Translations under genes and position numbers: made by a program
Source: Lachnospiraceae bacterium
Lineage (GTDB): Bacteria > Bacillota > Clostridia > Lachnospirales > Lachnospiraceae
Direction: 5' to 3'
Assembly (NCBI GenBank): GCA_024692905.1
Contig: JAILLY010000102.1
Coordinates: 124,001-188,000 of the forward strand
DNA: 64,000 nucleotides
In this document: positions 37,916 to 45,599 of the stretch, one piece after another
Numbering within the stretch: position 1 is the first letter of the stretch
How the letters are laid out: every line of letters starts with the position of its first letter
Notes under the pieces: generated by a model
The model's input: the letters and a program-made list of their open reading frames with translations, nothing else
What the model was told of the DNA's origin: nothing
Databases searched by the model: none

Positions 37916-38665
37916 ATGAGTCTTAATGTTAAGCTTCAGGTTTTTGAGGGGCCGCTCGATCTGCTGCTCCATCTGATCGAGAAGAACAAGGTTGATATCT
38001 ATGATATCCCTATCGTTCTTATCACGGATCAGTATCTTGAATACATAAGGCAGATGGAGAAGGAGGATCTCGATGTGATGAGCGAGTTCCTGGTCATGGC
38101 AGCCACTCTGCTTGATATCAAGTGCAGGATGCTCCTGCCCAAGGAAGTTAACGAAGAGGGCGAGGAGGAGGATCCCAGGGCTGAACTCGTTGAGAAGCTT
38201 CTCGAGTATAAACTGTATAAATACATGTCCTATGAACTTAAGGATATGCATATGGATGCGGAAAGGACGCTCTTTAAGAAACCAACCATGCCAAAGGAGA
38301 TCGAGGATTACGAACAGCCCATCGATTATGACCGCCTCATAGGTGACATGGATCTTGCAAAGTTAAATCAGATATTCAAGTCCATGATGAAACGCCAGGT
38401 TGATAAGATCGATCCTATAAGGAGCAAGTTCGGCAAGATCGAGAAAGATGAGGTGAACCTTGAGGCAAAGACTGCATATATCGAGGATTATGTCAGGAAA
38501 CATAAGAGGTTCGGTTTCAGGGATCTTCTTGAAAAACAGAATTCCAAGATGGATATAGTTGTTACTTTCCTTGTTATTCTTGAAATGATGAAGCTTGGAA
38601 GCATCATGATCGTGCAGGAAGCACTGTTTGATGATATCATGATAACCTCGAAGATGGCCGCATAA
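37916..38665 (+). CDS. scpA: Segregation and condensation protein A
   Basis: A 249-residue kleisin: MSLNVKLQVFEGPLDLLLHLIEKNKVDIYD, then FLVMAATLLDIKCRMLLPK, and a C-terminal winged helix (TFLVILEMMKLGSIMIVQEALFDDI). It bridges the two heads of SMC (12244) and binds ScpB. I take ATG 37916, 6 bases after AGAGGGA; ATG 37910 is also in frame. The gene pair scpA-scpB follows with a 59-base gap. Confidence 0.93.
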   Translation: MSLNVKLQVFEGPLDLLLHLIEKNKVDIYDIPIVLITDQYLEYIRQMEKEDLDVMSEFLVMAATLLDIKCRMLLPKEVNEEGEEEDPRAELVEKLLEYKLYKYMSYELKDMHMDAERTLFKKPTMPKEIEDYEQPIDYDRLIGDMDLAKLNQIFKSMMKRQVDKIDPIRSKFGKIEKDEVNLEAKTAYIEDYVRKHKRFGFRDLLEKQNSKMDIVVTFLVILEMMKLGSIMIVQEALFDDIMITSKMAA

Positions 38666-38724
38666 GATATGCTTATGTCGGCCTGAGGATAATGAAACCA
38701 ATACTTTCGGAGTGAAAACAGGAT

Positions 38725-39411
38725 TTGGATAAGGATACGGATAATATAGAAGAACTGAATACCAGCAAGACAGATATTAAAGTTCCCGAAGAGGAAGCTT
38801 GTGAAGCAGAGGATGCGCAGGAAGAAACGGAAGAGTCAAAGCCCGTTGATAATCCCAAAGCGGTCATAGGTGCAGTACTTTTTTCCGTAGGCAATTCGGT
38901 CGAATATAAGAAACTTGCAAATGTTCTCGGAAGGGACGTTGATGAGACGAGAAGCCTTGTGAATGAACTCAAGGCCGAATATGACGGGAATGATGACTGC
39001 GGTTTTACGATAATCGAGCTTGAAGGATCGGTACAGATGTGTTCGAAGGCTTCGATGTATGAGCATCTTATCAAGATAGCGAAGGTCCCCAAGGCATATT
39101 CACTGACGGATTCGATGCTTGAGACATTGTCGATAATAGCCTATAAGCAGCCGGTGACCAAACTTGAGATCGAGAAGATAAGGGGAGTCAGCAGCGACCA
39201 TGCGGTAAACAGGCTTATGGAATACGGGCTTGTGACCGAGCTTGGAAGGCTTCAGGCTCCGGGAAGGCCGCTGCTTTTCGGAACAACGGAGGAATTCTTA
39301 AGGAGCTTCAACGTCACATCACTTGACGACCTGCCGACAGCGAGTCCCGACCGGATCGAGGAATTTAAGAAGGAGGCCGCCGAAGAGGCTGAAGTAACGC
39401 TGGGAATATGA
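38725..39411 (+). CDS. scpB: Segregation and condensation protein B with acidic N-terminal tail
   Basis: A 228-residue protein. Residues 50-220 are the paired winged-helix ScpB core: KAVIGAVLFSVGNSVEYKKLANVLG, YSLTDSMLETLSIIAYKQPVTKLEIEKIRGV, GRPLLFGTTEEFLRSFNV. It binds ScpA in the SMC complex. The start must be TTG 38725: an in-frame stop lies 4 codons upstream and no ATG or GTG occurs before the conserved core. This adds about 45 acidic residues (rich in Glu and Asp) not usual in ScpB. No good ribosome site lies at the right distance (CGGAG is 12 bases away), which suggests low translation or coupling to scpA. Confidence 0.9.
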   Translation: MDKDTDNIEELNTSKTDIKVPEEEACEAEDAQEETEESKPVDNPKAVIGAVLFSVGNSVEYKKLANVLGRDVDETRSLVNELKAEYDGNDDCGFTIIELEGSVQMCSKASMYEHLIKIAKVPKAYSLTDSMLETLSIIAYKQPVTKLEIEKIRGVSSDHAVNRLMEYGLVTELGRLQAPGRPLLFGTTEEFLRSFNVTSLDDLPTASPDRIEEFKKEAAEEAEVTLGI

Positions 39412-39417
39412 TATGTA

Positions 39418-39446
39418 CGGGATGGCATAAGCCATCCCGATTTTTT
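39418..39446 (+). terminator. Intrinsic terminator after scpB
   Basis: CGGGATGGC (39418-39426) pairs perfectly with GCCATCCCG (39431-39439) across ATAA, then A and a run of six T. Confidence 0.92.
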
Positions 39447-39479
39447 ATGCAAAAATTTCTATGAAATAAAATTGAATTG

Positions 39480-39488
39480 TGTTATAAT
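39480..39488 (+). promoter_or_regulatory. Extended -10 promoter for the decarboxylase cluster
   Basis: TGTTATAAT at 39480-39488 is an extended -10 element; the -35 is not conserved. A leader of about 75 bases follows and contains a potential hairpin with arms CAATA and TATTG around GCG/CGC (39490-39517). Confidence 0.6.
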
Positions 39489-39570
39489 CTACAATAGTGC
39501 GTAATGCGCTGTTATTGTTCATGTAAGGCTTGTCTATAGCCATATAATAAAAGATGGAGGGCTGAACAAA

Positions 39571-40995
39571 ATGAGTAACACTTCTCAAGCGAGCGCTAGG
39601 ATCAATTCCCTGCTCGATGAAAACAGTTTTGTTGAGATCGGTGCAATGGTCACGGCCAGGTCCACTGATTTCAATATGGATCCCAAGGCGGCTCCGGCTG
39701 ACGGTGTTGTTACGGGATACGGTCTTATAGACGGCAGTCTGGTGTATGTATACAGCCAGGATGCGTCAGTCATGGGTGGTTCCATCGGCGAGATGCATGC
39801 TAAGAAGATCGTTTCGCTTTACAAACTGGCCATGAAGACGGGAGCTCCCGTGATAGGACTTATCGATTCGACCGGTTTGAGGCTCATGGAAGCGACCGAT
39901 GCACTGTCTTCGTTCGGACATATCTATAAGGTGCAGTCCATGGCTTCGGGTGTGATCCCGCAGATCACCGCCGTTTTCGGAAACTGCGGCGGAGGCATGG
40001 CTTTATTCCCGTGGATGACTGACTTTACCTTTATTGAAAAAGGCAAGGGCAGGGTTTTCGTTAATTCCCCCAACGCGATAGAAGGAAATTACGAAGAGAA
40101 GCTTGATACTTCCGCAGCGGCATTCAGAAGTGCCGAGTGCGGTGATGTCGATGTTGTATGTGATGAAGCAGAGATTTATGACAGCATCAGGATGCTGGTT
40201 TCAATGCTTCCCGAAAATAATGAAGAGAACGGTGCATATGAGGAATGCAGCGATGACTTAAACAGACAGTGCACCGATCTTGCGGCATGCATCAAGGATG
40301 CATCGGCAGCCCTTTCAAGGATAGCGGATAACCAGATGTTCTTTGAGACCAAGAGCGAATATGCGGCATCGATCGTAACGGGATTCTTAAGGCTTAACGG
40401 CATCACGGTAGGAGCTGTGGCAAACAGGACCGAGAAGTATGACGAAGAAGGCAAGGTTGCCGAAAAGTATGACACCGTACTTACTCCGGCAGCATGCTAT
40501 AAAGCGGCTGAATTCGTTGAATTCTGTGATGCATTTGATATACCGGTCATAACGCTCACGAGCGTTGACGGTTTCAAGGCGACCAGGAAGTCCGAAAAGA
40601 GGATCGGCAATGCGGCCGCCAAGCTTGCATATGCATTTGCCAATGCGACCGTTCCCAAGATAAACGTTATTACCGGCAATGCATTCGGAAGCGCATATGT
40701 TGTGATGAATTCCAAGGCTCTCGGAGCAGACATGACCTTCGCATGGAAGAATGCGGCAGTGGGAATGATGGATGCGGAAAAGAGCGGAGCGATGCTGTTT
40801 GAGAAGGAAGAGAACAAGGATGAACTCATTGCATCGTTCAAGGAAATGCAGACAGGTATCGAGGCAGCCGCACGCCGCGGTTACGTTGATACCATAATAG
40901 ATGCGGCCGATACACGTAAGTATATCATCGGCGCACTTGAAATGCTGTTTACTAAGAGAGAGGACCGTCCGGGCAGGAAACATGGCGCGATCTGA
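39571..40995 (+). CDS. Carboxyltransferase subunit (12S/MmdA-like)
   Basis: A 474-residue biotin-dependent carboxyltransferase of the MmdA/PccB/12S type. It has the two crotonase-like halves, with APADGVVTGYGLIDGSLVYVYSQD, IDSTGLRLMEA, VFGNCGGGMA in the first and VITGNAFGSAYVVMNSKALG in the second. Such subunits move CO2 between biotin and an acyl-CoA (methylmalonyl-CoA, glutaconyl-CoA or malonyl-CoA). It is shorter than typical MmdA (about 510), and the CoA specificity cannot be read from sequence alone. It starts a five-gene unit with a biotin carrier, an OadB pump subunit and a pyruvate/oxaloacetate carboxyltransferase. A GGAGG site precedes ATG 39571. Confidence 0.85.
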   Translation: MSNTSQASARINSLLDENSFVEIGAMVTARSTDFNMDPKAAPADGVVTGYGLIDGSLVYVYSQDASVMGGSIGEMHAKKIVSLYKLAMKTGAPVIGLIDSTGLRLMEATDALSSFGHIYKVQSMASGVIPQITAVFGNCGGGMALFPWMTDFTFIEKGKGRVFVNSPNAIEGNYEEKLDTSAAAFRSAECGDVDVVCDEAEIYDSIRMLVSMLPENNEENGAYEECSDDLNRQCTDLAACIKDASAALSRIADNQMFFETKSEYAASIVTGFLRLNGITVGAVANRTEKYDEEGKVAEKYDTVLTPAACYKAAEFVEFCDAFDIPVITLTSVDGFKATRKSEKRIGNAAAKLAYAFANATVPKINVITGNAFGSAYVVMNSKALGADMTFAWKNAAVGMMDAEKSGAMLFEKEENKDELIASFKEMQTGIEAAARRGYVDTIIDAADTRKYIIGALEMLFTKREDRPGRKHGAI

Positions 40996-41002
40996 GAAAG
41001 GT

Positions 41003-41854
41003 ATGGTGAAACGTAATATGAAAAAGTTTTTATCAGTATTATGCGTGTGCATCTGTCTTTTCGGACTTACTGCCTGTGACCAGACGAAGCCTGTGGCACC
41101 CGAGGATGAAGAGATCGTTGTCGGATATTCCGAAGTGATCGCAGGATATCTGCTTCCCGAAGCTCCCGAAGTATACGGGTATTTCTTCGGTGGCGAGATA
41201 ACGGGCCTGGATGACTTCACGAACGGAGGAGCCGAATATACCGAGGTGATATTCGATTCACTCGGTTTTCCGGTTGACGGAAACGGATTCCTTACCGGTA
41301 TCGAATCATGGAAGGGTGCGGTAAAGGAAGCCGGAAGCTTTGTCAGCATAGGAGAGTCGACCGTCAAATACGGAAACAAGGGCGATACCCTTATAGTAGA
41401 TACAGATGCGCAGTTTGAGAACAAGGATGCCGTTGTGGAATTTATTTTCGAGGACGGCTACAACAAGAAACTGACATCCTTCGCCGTAAACTTAAATTAC
41501 ACGTTTGGCGAGAAGATGGAGAAGGCGGGCCTTAATACACTGCTTGGCATGGGTATAGTATTTATAGTGCTTATCCTTCTGACTTTATTGATAGGATGTT
41601 TTGATTTTATCAACAAGGCACAGTCATCAGCGGCCTCAAGGAAGAAACAGTCCGAAGAAGGCAGCGGCACCGCACAGACACCCGCCGGTCCCGTAACCCC
41701 GGCGGCTGATGCCGGTGACGATGAGATTGCTGCGGTAATAGCGGCGGCCATAGCGGCATATGAGTCCGAATCCGGATCAAGTGCCGGTGAAGCCGGAGGA
41801 TATTTCGTAAGGAGTATCAAACGCAGCAGCAACAGTAAATGGAATAAGCAGTAA
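41003..41854 (+). CDS. Lipoprotein-type OadG-family subunit
   Basis: About 283 residues. The N-terminus (MKKFLSVLCVCICLFGLTAC) is a lipoprotein signal with Cys in the LTAC box. A predicted extracytoplasmic domain of about 150 residues follows, then a membrane helix (LLGMGIVFIVLILLTLLIGCF) and the OadG-type tail: an Ala/Pro/Gly-rich linker, DEIAAVIAAAIAAYESE, and a final Gly-Tyr-x-Val-Arg-Ser-Ile-like segment (GYFVRSIKR). OadG anchors the carboxyltransferase to the beta subunit. Classical OadG is about 80-120 residues, so the lipidated outer domain is an addition. Starts at 41003, 41006 and 41018 are all possible. Confidence 0.75.
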   Translation: MVKRNMKKFLSVLCVCICLFGLTACDQTKPVAPEDEEIVVGYSEVIAGYLLPEAPEVYGYFFGGEITGLDDFTNGGAEYTEVIFDSLGFPVDGNGFLTGIESWKGAVKEAGSFVSIGESTVKYGNKGDTLIVDTDAQFENKDAVVEFIFEDGYNKKLTSFAVNLNYTFGEKMEKAGLNTLLGMGIVFIVLILLTLLIGCFDFINKAQSSAASRKKQSEEGSGTAQTPAGPVTPAADAGDDEIAAVIAAAIAAYESESGSSAGEAGGYFVRSIKRSSNSKWNKQ

Positions 41855-41883
41855 TCGTTCAATATTATCAGGAGGAATAACAA

Positions 41884-42237
41884 ATGAAGAATTATACTAT
41901 CACGGTAAACGGAAACACATATGATGTAACGGTTGAAGAGGGCGGAACTTCCGCAGCACCCGCAGTCAAGAGCGCTCCCAAGGCAGCACCCGCACCTGCG
42001 CCCAAGGCTTCGGTCGGCGGCGGCGCCATCAAGGTAGAAGCCGGAGCGGCAGGTAAGATATTTAAGATCGAGGCAAGTGTCGGCCAGGCCGTTAAGAAGG
42101 GTGATGCGGTCATCATCCTTGAAGCAATGAAGATGGAGATCCCCGTTGTTGCACCTTCAGACGGTACCGTAGCAAGCATAGACGTAGCAGTAGGTGATGC
42201 TGTAGAGGCAGGTGCCGTTCTTGCAACTCTTAACTGA
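41884..42237 (+). CDS. Biotin carboxyl carrier protein subunit
   Basis: A 117-residue protein. An N-terminal strand region (MKNYTITVNGNTYDVTVEE), an Ala/Pro-rich flexible linker (about 22-45) and a biotinyl domain ending VLATLN. The biotin-attachment lysine is in EAMKMEI (K83). It carries CO2 between the two carboxyltransferases of the cluster and the membrane decarboxylase, equivalent to the 1.3S transcarboxylase subunit or MmdC. An AGGAGG site precedes it. Confidence 0.94.
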   Translation: MKNYTITVNGNTYDVTVEEGGTSAAPAVKSAPKAAPAPAPKASVGGGAIKVEAGAAGKIFKIEASVGQAVKKGDAVIILEAMKMEIPVVAPSDGTVASIDVAVGDAVEAGAVLATLN

Positions 42238-42262
42238 TTGATATATTACGGGAGGTCTTGAA

Positions 42263-43414
42263 ATGTCATATATATTAGATGCGATACACAATCTCGTACT
42301 GCAGACGGCATTCTTCAATCTTGACCCGAAGAATTATATAATGATAGCCGTTGCGTGCGGTCTGCTGTATCTTGCGATTGCAAAGGAATTCGAGCCGCTC
42401 CTGCTGTGTCCCATTGCATTTGGTATGCTGTTGGTGAACATCTATCCGGATATAATGCTCTCGATAGAAGATTCAGCCAACGGTGTCGGTGGTCTGCTCC
42501 ATTATTTCTATCTGCTGGATGAATGGGCAATACTTCCGTCGCTTATATTCATGGGTGTTGGAGCAATGACGGACTTCGGCCCGCTTATCGCAAATCCCAA
42601 GAGCTTTCTGCTCGGTGCGGCGGCACAGTTCGGTATCTTTGCGGCATACTTTATGGCTATCGGTTTCGGATTCAATGATAAAGCCGCAGCGGCGGTTTCG
42701 ATAATCGGAGGAGCTGACGGCCCTACATCCATCTTCCTTGCCGGCAAGCTTGGACAGACGGCGCTTATGGGCCCCATTGCAGTGGCAGCTTATTCCTATA
42801 TGTCGCTTGTTCCGATCATACAGCCGCCTATCATGAAGCTGCTCACCACCGAAAAGGAGAGAGCTATCAAGATGGAACAGCTCCGTCCGGTAAGCAAGCT
42901 TGAGAGGATACTGTTCCCCATAGTTGTCACCATCGTTGTTTGTCTGCTCCTGCCTACGACTGCACCCCTTGTAGGTATGCTCATGCTCGGTAATCTCTTC
43001 AGGGAGTCGGGAGTCGTACGCCAGCTTCAGGAAACGGCAAGCAATGCTCTTATGTATATAGTCGTTATCGTTCTCGGAACATCGGTAGGTGCAACTACGA
43101 GTGCAGCTGCATTCCTCAACTGGACGACGATCAAGATCGTCATACTGGGACTCGTTGCGTTTGCGTTCGGTACGGCCGCCGGTGTATTGTTCGGCAAGCT
43201 GATGTGTGTACTCACTCACGGCAAGGTTAATCCCCTTATCGGATCGGCAGGTGTTTCGGCAGTTCCGATGGCGGCGAGGGTTTCCCAGAAGGTCGGTGCC
43301 GAATCGGATCCCACCAACTTCCTTCTCATGCATGCCATGGGACCCAACGTTGCGGGAGTTATCGGTACTGCAGTTGCCGCGGGAACCTTCATGGCCGTAT
43401 TCGGAATCATGTAA
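42263..43414 (+). CDS. Na+-pumping decarboxylase beta subunit (OadB/MmdB type)
   Basis: A 383-residue membrane protein with about nine to eleven hydrophobic segments. The diagnostic SIIGGADGPTSIFLAGKL segment includes the Asp proposed to bind Na+ in Klebsiella OadB; a second conserved region is AGVSAVPMAARVSQKVGAESDPTNFLLMHAMGPNVAG. It decarboxylates carboxybiotin and exports sodium ions. It lies between the biotin carrier and the 5S-like carboxyltransferase, each with its own strong ribosome site. Confidence 0.94.
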   Translation: MSYILDAIHNLVLQTAFFNLDPKNYIMIAVACGLLYLAIAKEFEPLLLCPIAFGMLLVNIYPDIMLSIEDSANGVGGLLHYFYLLDEWAILPSLIFMGVGAMTDFGPLIANPKSFLLGAAAQFGIFAAYFMAIGFGFNDKAAAAVSIIGGADGPTSIFLAGKLGQTALMGPIAVAAYSYMSLVPIIQPPIMKLLTTEKERAIKMEQLRPVSKLERILFPIVVTIVVCLLLPTTAPLVGMLMLGNLFRESGVVRQLQETASNALMYIVVIVLGTSVGATTSAAAFLNWTTIKIVILGLVAFAFGTAAGVLFGKLMCVLTHGKVNPLIGSAGVSAVPMAARVSQKVGAESDPTNFLLMHAMGPNVAGVIGTAVAAGTFMAVFGIM

Positions 43415-43444
43415 TCGTTAATATAATATTTGGAGGATATTAAA

Positions 43445-44878
43445 ATGGCAGATATTGAAAAGAAACCAATCAGGATTACCGAGACCATTCTTCGTGATGC
43501 TCATCAGTCTCTGATAGCAACCAGGATGCCGACCGAAGTAATGCTTCCGATACTCGATAAGCTTGATAAAGTAGGATATCATTCACTTGAATGCTGGGGC
43601 GGAGCAACATTTGATGCATCATTGCGTTTCCTTAAGGAAGATCCGTGGGACCGTTTGAGAAAGATCAGGGACGGCGCCAAGAACACAAAGCTCCAGATGC
43701 TCTTCAGGGGCCAGAACATCCTGGGATACCGTCCGTATGCAGACGATGTTGTTTACGCTTTCGTTGAGAAGTCGATCGCAAACGGTATCGATATCATCCG
43801 TATATTTGACTGTCTTAATGATATCAGGAACCTTCAGGCGGCAGTTGATGCCACGAATGAGATCAAAAAGAGAGAGGGACGCGGTGAGTCACAGATAGCG
43901 CTGTCTTATACGCTCGGTGATGCATATACTCTTGAGTACTGGGCAGATATGGCCAAGAAGATAGAGGATATGGGAGCCGATTCCATCTGCATCAAGGATA
44001 TGGCCGGCCTTCTTGTTCCTTACAGAGCGGCCGAACTCATAAAGACTCTTAAGGAAAATACAAAGCTGCCCATACAGTTGCATACACATTATACATCCGG
44101 TGTTGCTTCGATGACTTATCTTAAGGCCGTTGAAGCCGGTGTTGATGTTATCGACTGCGCAATGTCACCGTTCGCGCTCGGTACTTCACAGCCCGCTACC
44201 GAGGTTATGGTCGAGACTTTCAAGGGCACCCCTTACGATACAGGATATGACCAGAAGCTCCTTGCCGAGATCGCCGATTACTTCAGGCCTTACAGAGAGG
44301 AATGCCTTGAGAGCGGACTCTTAAGCGCCAAGGTGCTCGGAGTCAACATCAAGACCCTTCTTTACCAGGTACCCGGCGGTATGTTATCCAACATGGTAAG
44401 CCAGCTTAAGGAACAGAATGCCGAGGATAAATATAATGAAGTGCTTGAGGAGATCCCCCGCGTTCGTAAGGACTGCGGTGAGCCGCCTCTTGTTACCCCT
44501 TCATCCCAGATCGTCGGAACCCAGGCGGTATTCAATGTACTCATGGGCGAGAGATATAAGATGGCGACCGGTGAGTTCAAGGATCTTCTCCGCGGTAAGT
44601 ACGGACAGACTGTTAAGCCTATGAACCAGGAAGTCATAGACAAGGTTATCCCCGGAGAGGAGAGGTTTACCTCACGTTCGGCCGATGCCGCGGGTCTTAC
44701 CAATGAGATGGACAAGATCGAAGCTGAGATGAAGCAGTATAAGCAGCAGGACGAAGATGTTCTTTCATATGCATTGTTCCCTCAGGTTGCCGTTGACTTC
44801 TTTAAGTATCGTGAAGCTCAGCAGACCAGGGTTGATGCCAAGAAACTCGACTCGGAGAATGCCGCATATCCCGTATAA
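43445..44878 (+). CDS. Pyruvate/oxaloacetate carboxyltransferase subunit (OadA/5S type)
   Basis: A 477-residue TIM-barrel carboxyltransferase: ITETILRDAHQSLIATRM (metal-binding Asp), HSLECWGGATFDASLRFL, LFRGQNILGYRPYADD, SICIKDMAGLL and HTHYTSGVASMTYLKAVEAG (metal-binding HxH). It lacks the C-terminal biotinyl domain of full OadA, matching the separate carrier at 41884. It moves CO2 between oxaloacetate/pyruvate and biotin. I take ATG 43445, with GGAGG 8 bases upstream; the earlier TTG 43430 overlaps that site. Together with the 12S-like subunit it gives the cluster two different carboxyltransferases. Confidence 0.92.
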   Translation: MADIEKKPIRITETILRDAHQSLIATRMPTEVMLPILDKLDKVGYHSLECWGGATFDASLRFLKEDPWDRLRKIRDGAKNTKLQMLFRGQNILGYRPYADDVVYAFVEKSIANGIDIIRIFDCLNDIRNLQAAVDATNEIKKREGRGESQIALSYTLGDAYTLEYWADMAKKIEDMGADSICIKDMAGLLVPYRAAELIKTLKENTKLPIQLHTHYTSGVASMTYLKAVEAGVDVIDCAMSPFALGTSQPATEVMVETFKGTPYDTGYDQKLLAEIADYFRPYREECLESGLLSAKVLGVNIKTLLYQVPGGMLSNMVSQLKEQNAEDKYNEVLEEIPRVRKDCGEPPLVTPSSQIVGTQAVFNVLMGERYKMATGEFKDLLRGKYGQTVKPMNQEVIDKVIPGEERFTSRSADAAGLTNEMDKIEAEMKQYKQQDEDVLSYALFPQVAVDFFKYREAQQTRVDAKKLDSENAAYPV

Positions 44879-44891
44879 CAGTTTACAGGTC

Positions 44892-44933
44892 GGATAATAT
44901 GCATTATTTACGAAGTAAATTTATATGTTATCC
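44892..44933. repeat. Imperfect inverted repeat after the decarboxylase cluster
   Basis: GGATAA...ATTTAC (44892-44911) faces GTAAAT...TTATCC (44915-44933) around GAA. The outer and inner ends pair well and the middle does not. The following AAAAAAC is not a T run, so it is not a standard terminator on this strand. Confidence 0.45.
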
Positions 44934-44962
44934 AAAAAACTGTGGCAAATTAAAAAAACGTA

Positions 44963-44971
44963 TGTTATAAT
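44963..44971 (+). promoter_or_regulatory. Extended -10 promoter of the TetR gene
   Basis: TGTTATAAT at 44963-44971, with a poor -35 (TGGCAA near 44943). The palindromic operator begins 1 base after it. Confidence 0.6.
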
Positions 44972-44972
44972 T

Positions 44973-45002
44973 ATCAGGCAGTCTTATATAAGGCTGCCTG
45001 AT
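44973..45002. promoter_or_regulatory. 30-bp palindromic operator for the TetR regulator
   Basis: Arms ATCAGGCAG and CTGCCTGAT flank a central CTTATATAAG, with a single mismatched pair (T44982 versus G44993). It covers the transcription start just downstream of the -10 element and ends 34 bases before the TetR start codon, a typical autorepression site. Confidence 0.75.
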
Positions 45003-45036
45003 CAAATTTCAACTCATAATACGGAAGGGCGATAAG

Positions 45037-45585
45037 ATGGCAAGGAAAGAATCGATAACCAAACAGATGATAATCGACGGGGCCTTTGATCTGCTTCAGA
45101 AGGAAGGAATTGAAGCTGTTACCGCAAGGAAGCTGGCTGCCCATATAGGCTGTTCGACGCAGCCGATCTTCAGGGTATACGAAAATATGGAGGAACTCCT
45201 TTCCGAACTGTTTGAAAAGGCACGGGCTTATTACGAGGATTTCTGCCTGAGCAACCGTAAGGATTATGACACGCCTTTCGTTAATCTTGGACTCAACTAT
45301 ATTAATTTTGCCAAAAAGGAGCAGAATATCTTTAAACTGCTGTTTCTTTCCGGCGATAAGAATCATACGCTTTACGAACTTATAAACGGCAAGGATCATG
45401 CCTTCGTAATGAAAGAGATCAAGAAGATACCGAATCTCAACATGAATAATGTCGAGCTTATATTTACAAAGGTATTCATATTCATGCACGGTATGGCCGG
45501 AATGACCATTACGGGTGAGTTTGATCTTACGGATAATGAAGCCGAGGGAATGCTCAAAGATGCCATCATGGGCTTCATAGCCTGA
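45037..45585 (+). CDS. TetR/AcrR-family transcriptional regulator
   Basis: A 182-residue protein. The N-terminal helix-turn-helix is ITKQMIIDGAFDLLQKEGIEAVTARKLAAHIGCSTQPIFRVYENMEEL (about 7-54). The C-terminal ligand domain resembles TetR_C types with AYYEDFC and VFIFMHGMAGM segments; the ligand is unknown. It is preceded by a long palindrome over its own transcription start, so autoregulation is likely. The only gene close behind is an HI0933-type flavoprotein 14 bases downstream, which may be its target together with cmk-ispH-rpsA. Confidence 0.88.
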   Translation: MARKESITKQMIIDGAFDLLQKEGIEAVTARKLAAHIGCSTQPIFRVYENMEELLSELFEKARAYYEDFCLSNRKDYDTPFVNLGLNYINFAKKEQNIFKLLFLSGDKNHTLYELINGKDHAFVMKEIKKIPNLNMNNVELIFTKVFIFMHGMAGMTITGEFDLTDNEAEGMLKDAIMGFIA

Positions 45586-45599
45586 AGGCGCAATAAGGC

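Noticed and set aside
40387..41424. Minus-strand frame of 345 residues across two decarboxylase genes
   Set aside because: It spans a gene boundary antisense and has no recognisable domain.
44892..44933. Imperfect inverted repeat as the decarboxylase terminator
   Set aside because: It is followed by A residues, not T, and the stem has a mismatched centre.
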